A stretch of 64,000 bases of DNA, from assembly GCF_051201665.1 (NCBI RefSeq), contig NZ_CP179210.1, positions 868,001-932,000 on the forward strand, given 5' to 3'. This document shows, one piece after another, positions 63,868 through 64,000 of the stretch (position 1 is its first letter; each line of letters begins with the position of its first letter). The DNA comes from Psychrobium sp051201665 (GTDB lineage Bacteria > Pseudomonadota > Gammaproteobacteria > Enterobacterales > Psychrobiaceae). The translations under genes were made by a program, and so were the position numbers. A model generated the notes under the pieces. It was given only the letters and a program-made list of their open reading frames with translations. It searched no databases and was not told the DNA's origin.

Positions 63868-64000
63868 GTTCACTGCCGCACACGCAGCTTAGAAAATGCT
63901 GTAAAATGCTCTGCATGATATTCGTAAGTTTGCTGCCGTACACGCAGCTTAGAAAATTCCGGTTTAGTGGCTAGCCATTGAAGCACCGTTTGCTTGCTGC
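63868..64000 (+). repeat. Degenerate trailer-end CRISPR repeats
   Basis: Copy 82 has G to C at the first base of the right stem arm (CACACGCAGC). Copy 83 (63928-63955) has GTTTGCTGCCGTACACGCAG. The next unit at 63988 reads GTTTGCTTGCTGC, out of register. All lose the closing stem pair, so Cas6f processing of these should be poorer. Confidence 0.85.

Larger units (their letters stand above)
59009..64000 (+). CRISPR. Type I-F CRISPR array, 83 full repeats, running off the window
   Basis: The 28-bp repeat starts GTTCACTGCC and ends CTTAGAAA, with stem CTGCC-GCACA-GGCAG. Eighty identical copies fall every 60 bp from 59009 to 63776 (32-nt spacers). Then come copy 81 at 63808 after a 31-nt spacer, copy 82 at 63868 (one change), copy 83 at 63928 (several changes) and a broken partial at 63988. 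Leader end is at the left, next to cas6f, since decay is at the right. No identical spacers were spotted by eye. Confidence 0.98.

Noticed and set aside
59009..63955. Self-targeting or duplicated spacers
   Set aside because: Reading by eye I saw no spacer identical to another or to genes in this window. A proper alignment would be needed to exclude partial matches.

Overview
The window looks like a chromosomal segment of a marine gammaproteobacterium of the Alteromonadales (Colwellia/Thalassotalea/Shewanella-like). This rests on low G+C, a monomeric NADP isocitrate dehydrogenase, a retention-module giant adhesin, CsdE/TcdA, a paired bacterioferritin locus and a type I-F CRISPR repeat. The species assignment is inference only.

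Layout. 1-3803 is the N-terminal part of a giant Ig-like-repeat surface adhesin (minus strand, runs off the left edge). 4.2-13.9 kb is housekeeping: an M16 lipoprotein peptidase, isocitrate dehydrogenase, a Tsx-like porin, phosphoglucomutase and a thiolase. 14.2-18.6 kb is an IS graveyard (IS1634, a broken IS1595, IS3) sitting in the dead remnant of a second adhesin. 18.9-26.2 kb holds an orphan histidine kinase with several solute-binding modules, a small membrane protein, a HExxH lipoprotein and an aspartoacylase-like hydrolase. 26.4-31.4 kb is a nested mobile-element block: an IS110/IS1111-type element split by an IS21 element and by a 157-bp MITE that is itself split by an IS256 element. 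31.5-44.3 kb holds the phage-shock genes, a small heat-shock protein behind a ROSE-like RNA thermometer, copA-cueR, csdE/tcdA, two complementary bacterioferritins, AlkB, and a GMC oxidoreductase divergent from an AraC regulator. 44.2-51 kb has a decayed GGDEF gene, a beta-propeller protein and an RND efflux pair.

51.1-64 kb is a defence locus. A WYL-domain regulator is followed by a minimal type I-F2 (I-Fv) operon: cas1, an unrecognised 132-aa gene, cas2-3, cas7fv, cas5fv and cas6f. An array of 83 full 28-bp repeats (80 of them identical and perfectly phased) runs to the right edge. No Cas8f or Cas11 large or small subunit is present. The first three genes overlap by 4-8 bp and the last three follow closely, so Cas1/Cas2-3 (adaptation and target degradation), Cas7fv/Cas5fv (effector) and Cas6f (crRNA processing) should be co-expressed, along with the 132-aa protein. 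A long multi-tier hairpin with a T-run lies only 15 bp before the first repeat. One spacer is itself shaped like an intrinsic terminator.

Two small non-autonomous repeat families recur in the window. One is 156-157 bp with TACCAATTGCATTAA ends and TAA duplications. The other is about 263 bp with GGGTCTGTTGATC ends and TA flanks. Together they account for most odd intergenic DNA and for several broken genes.
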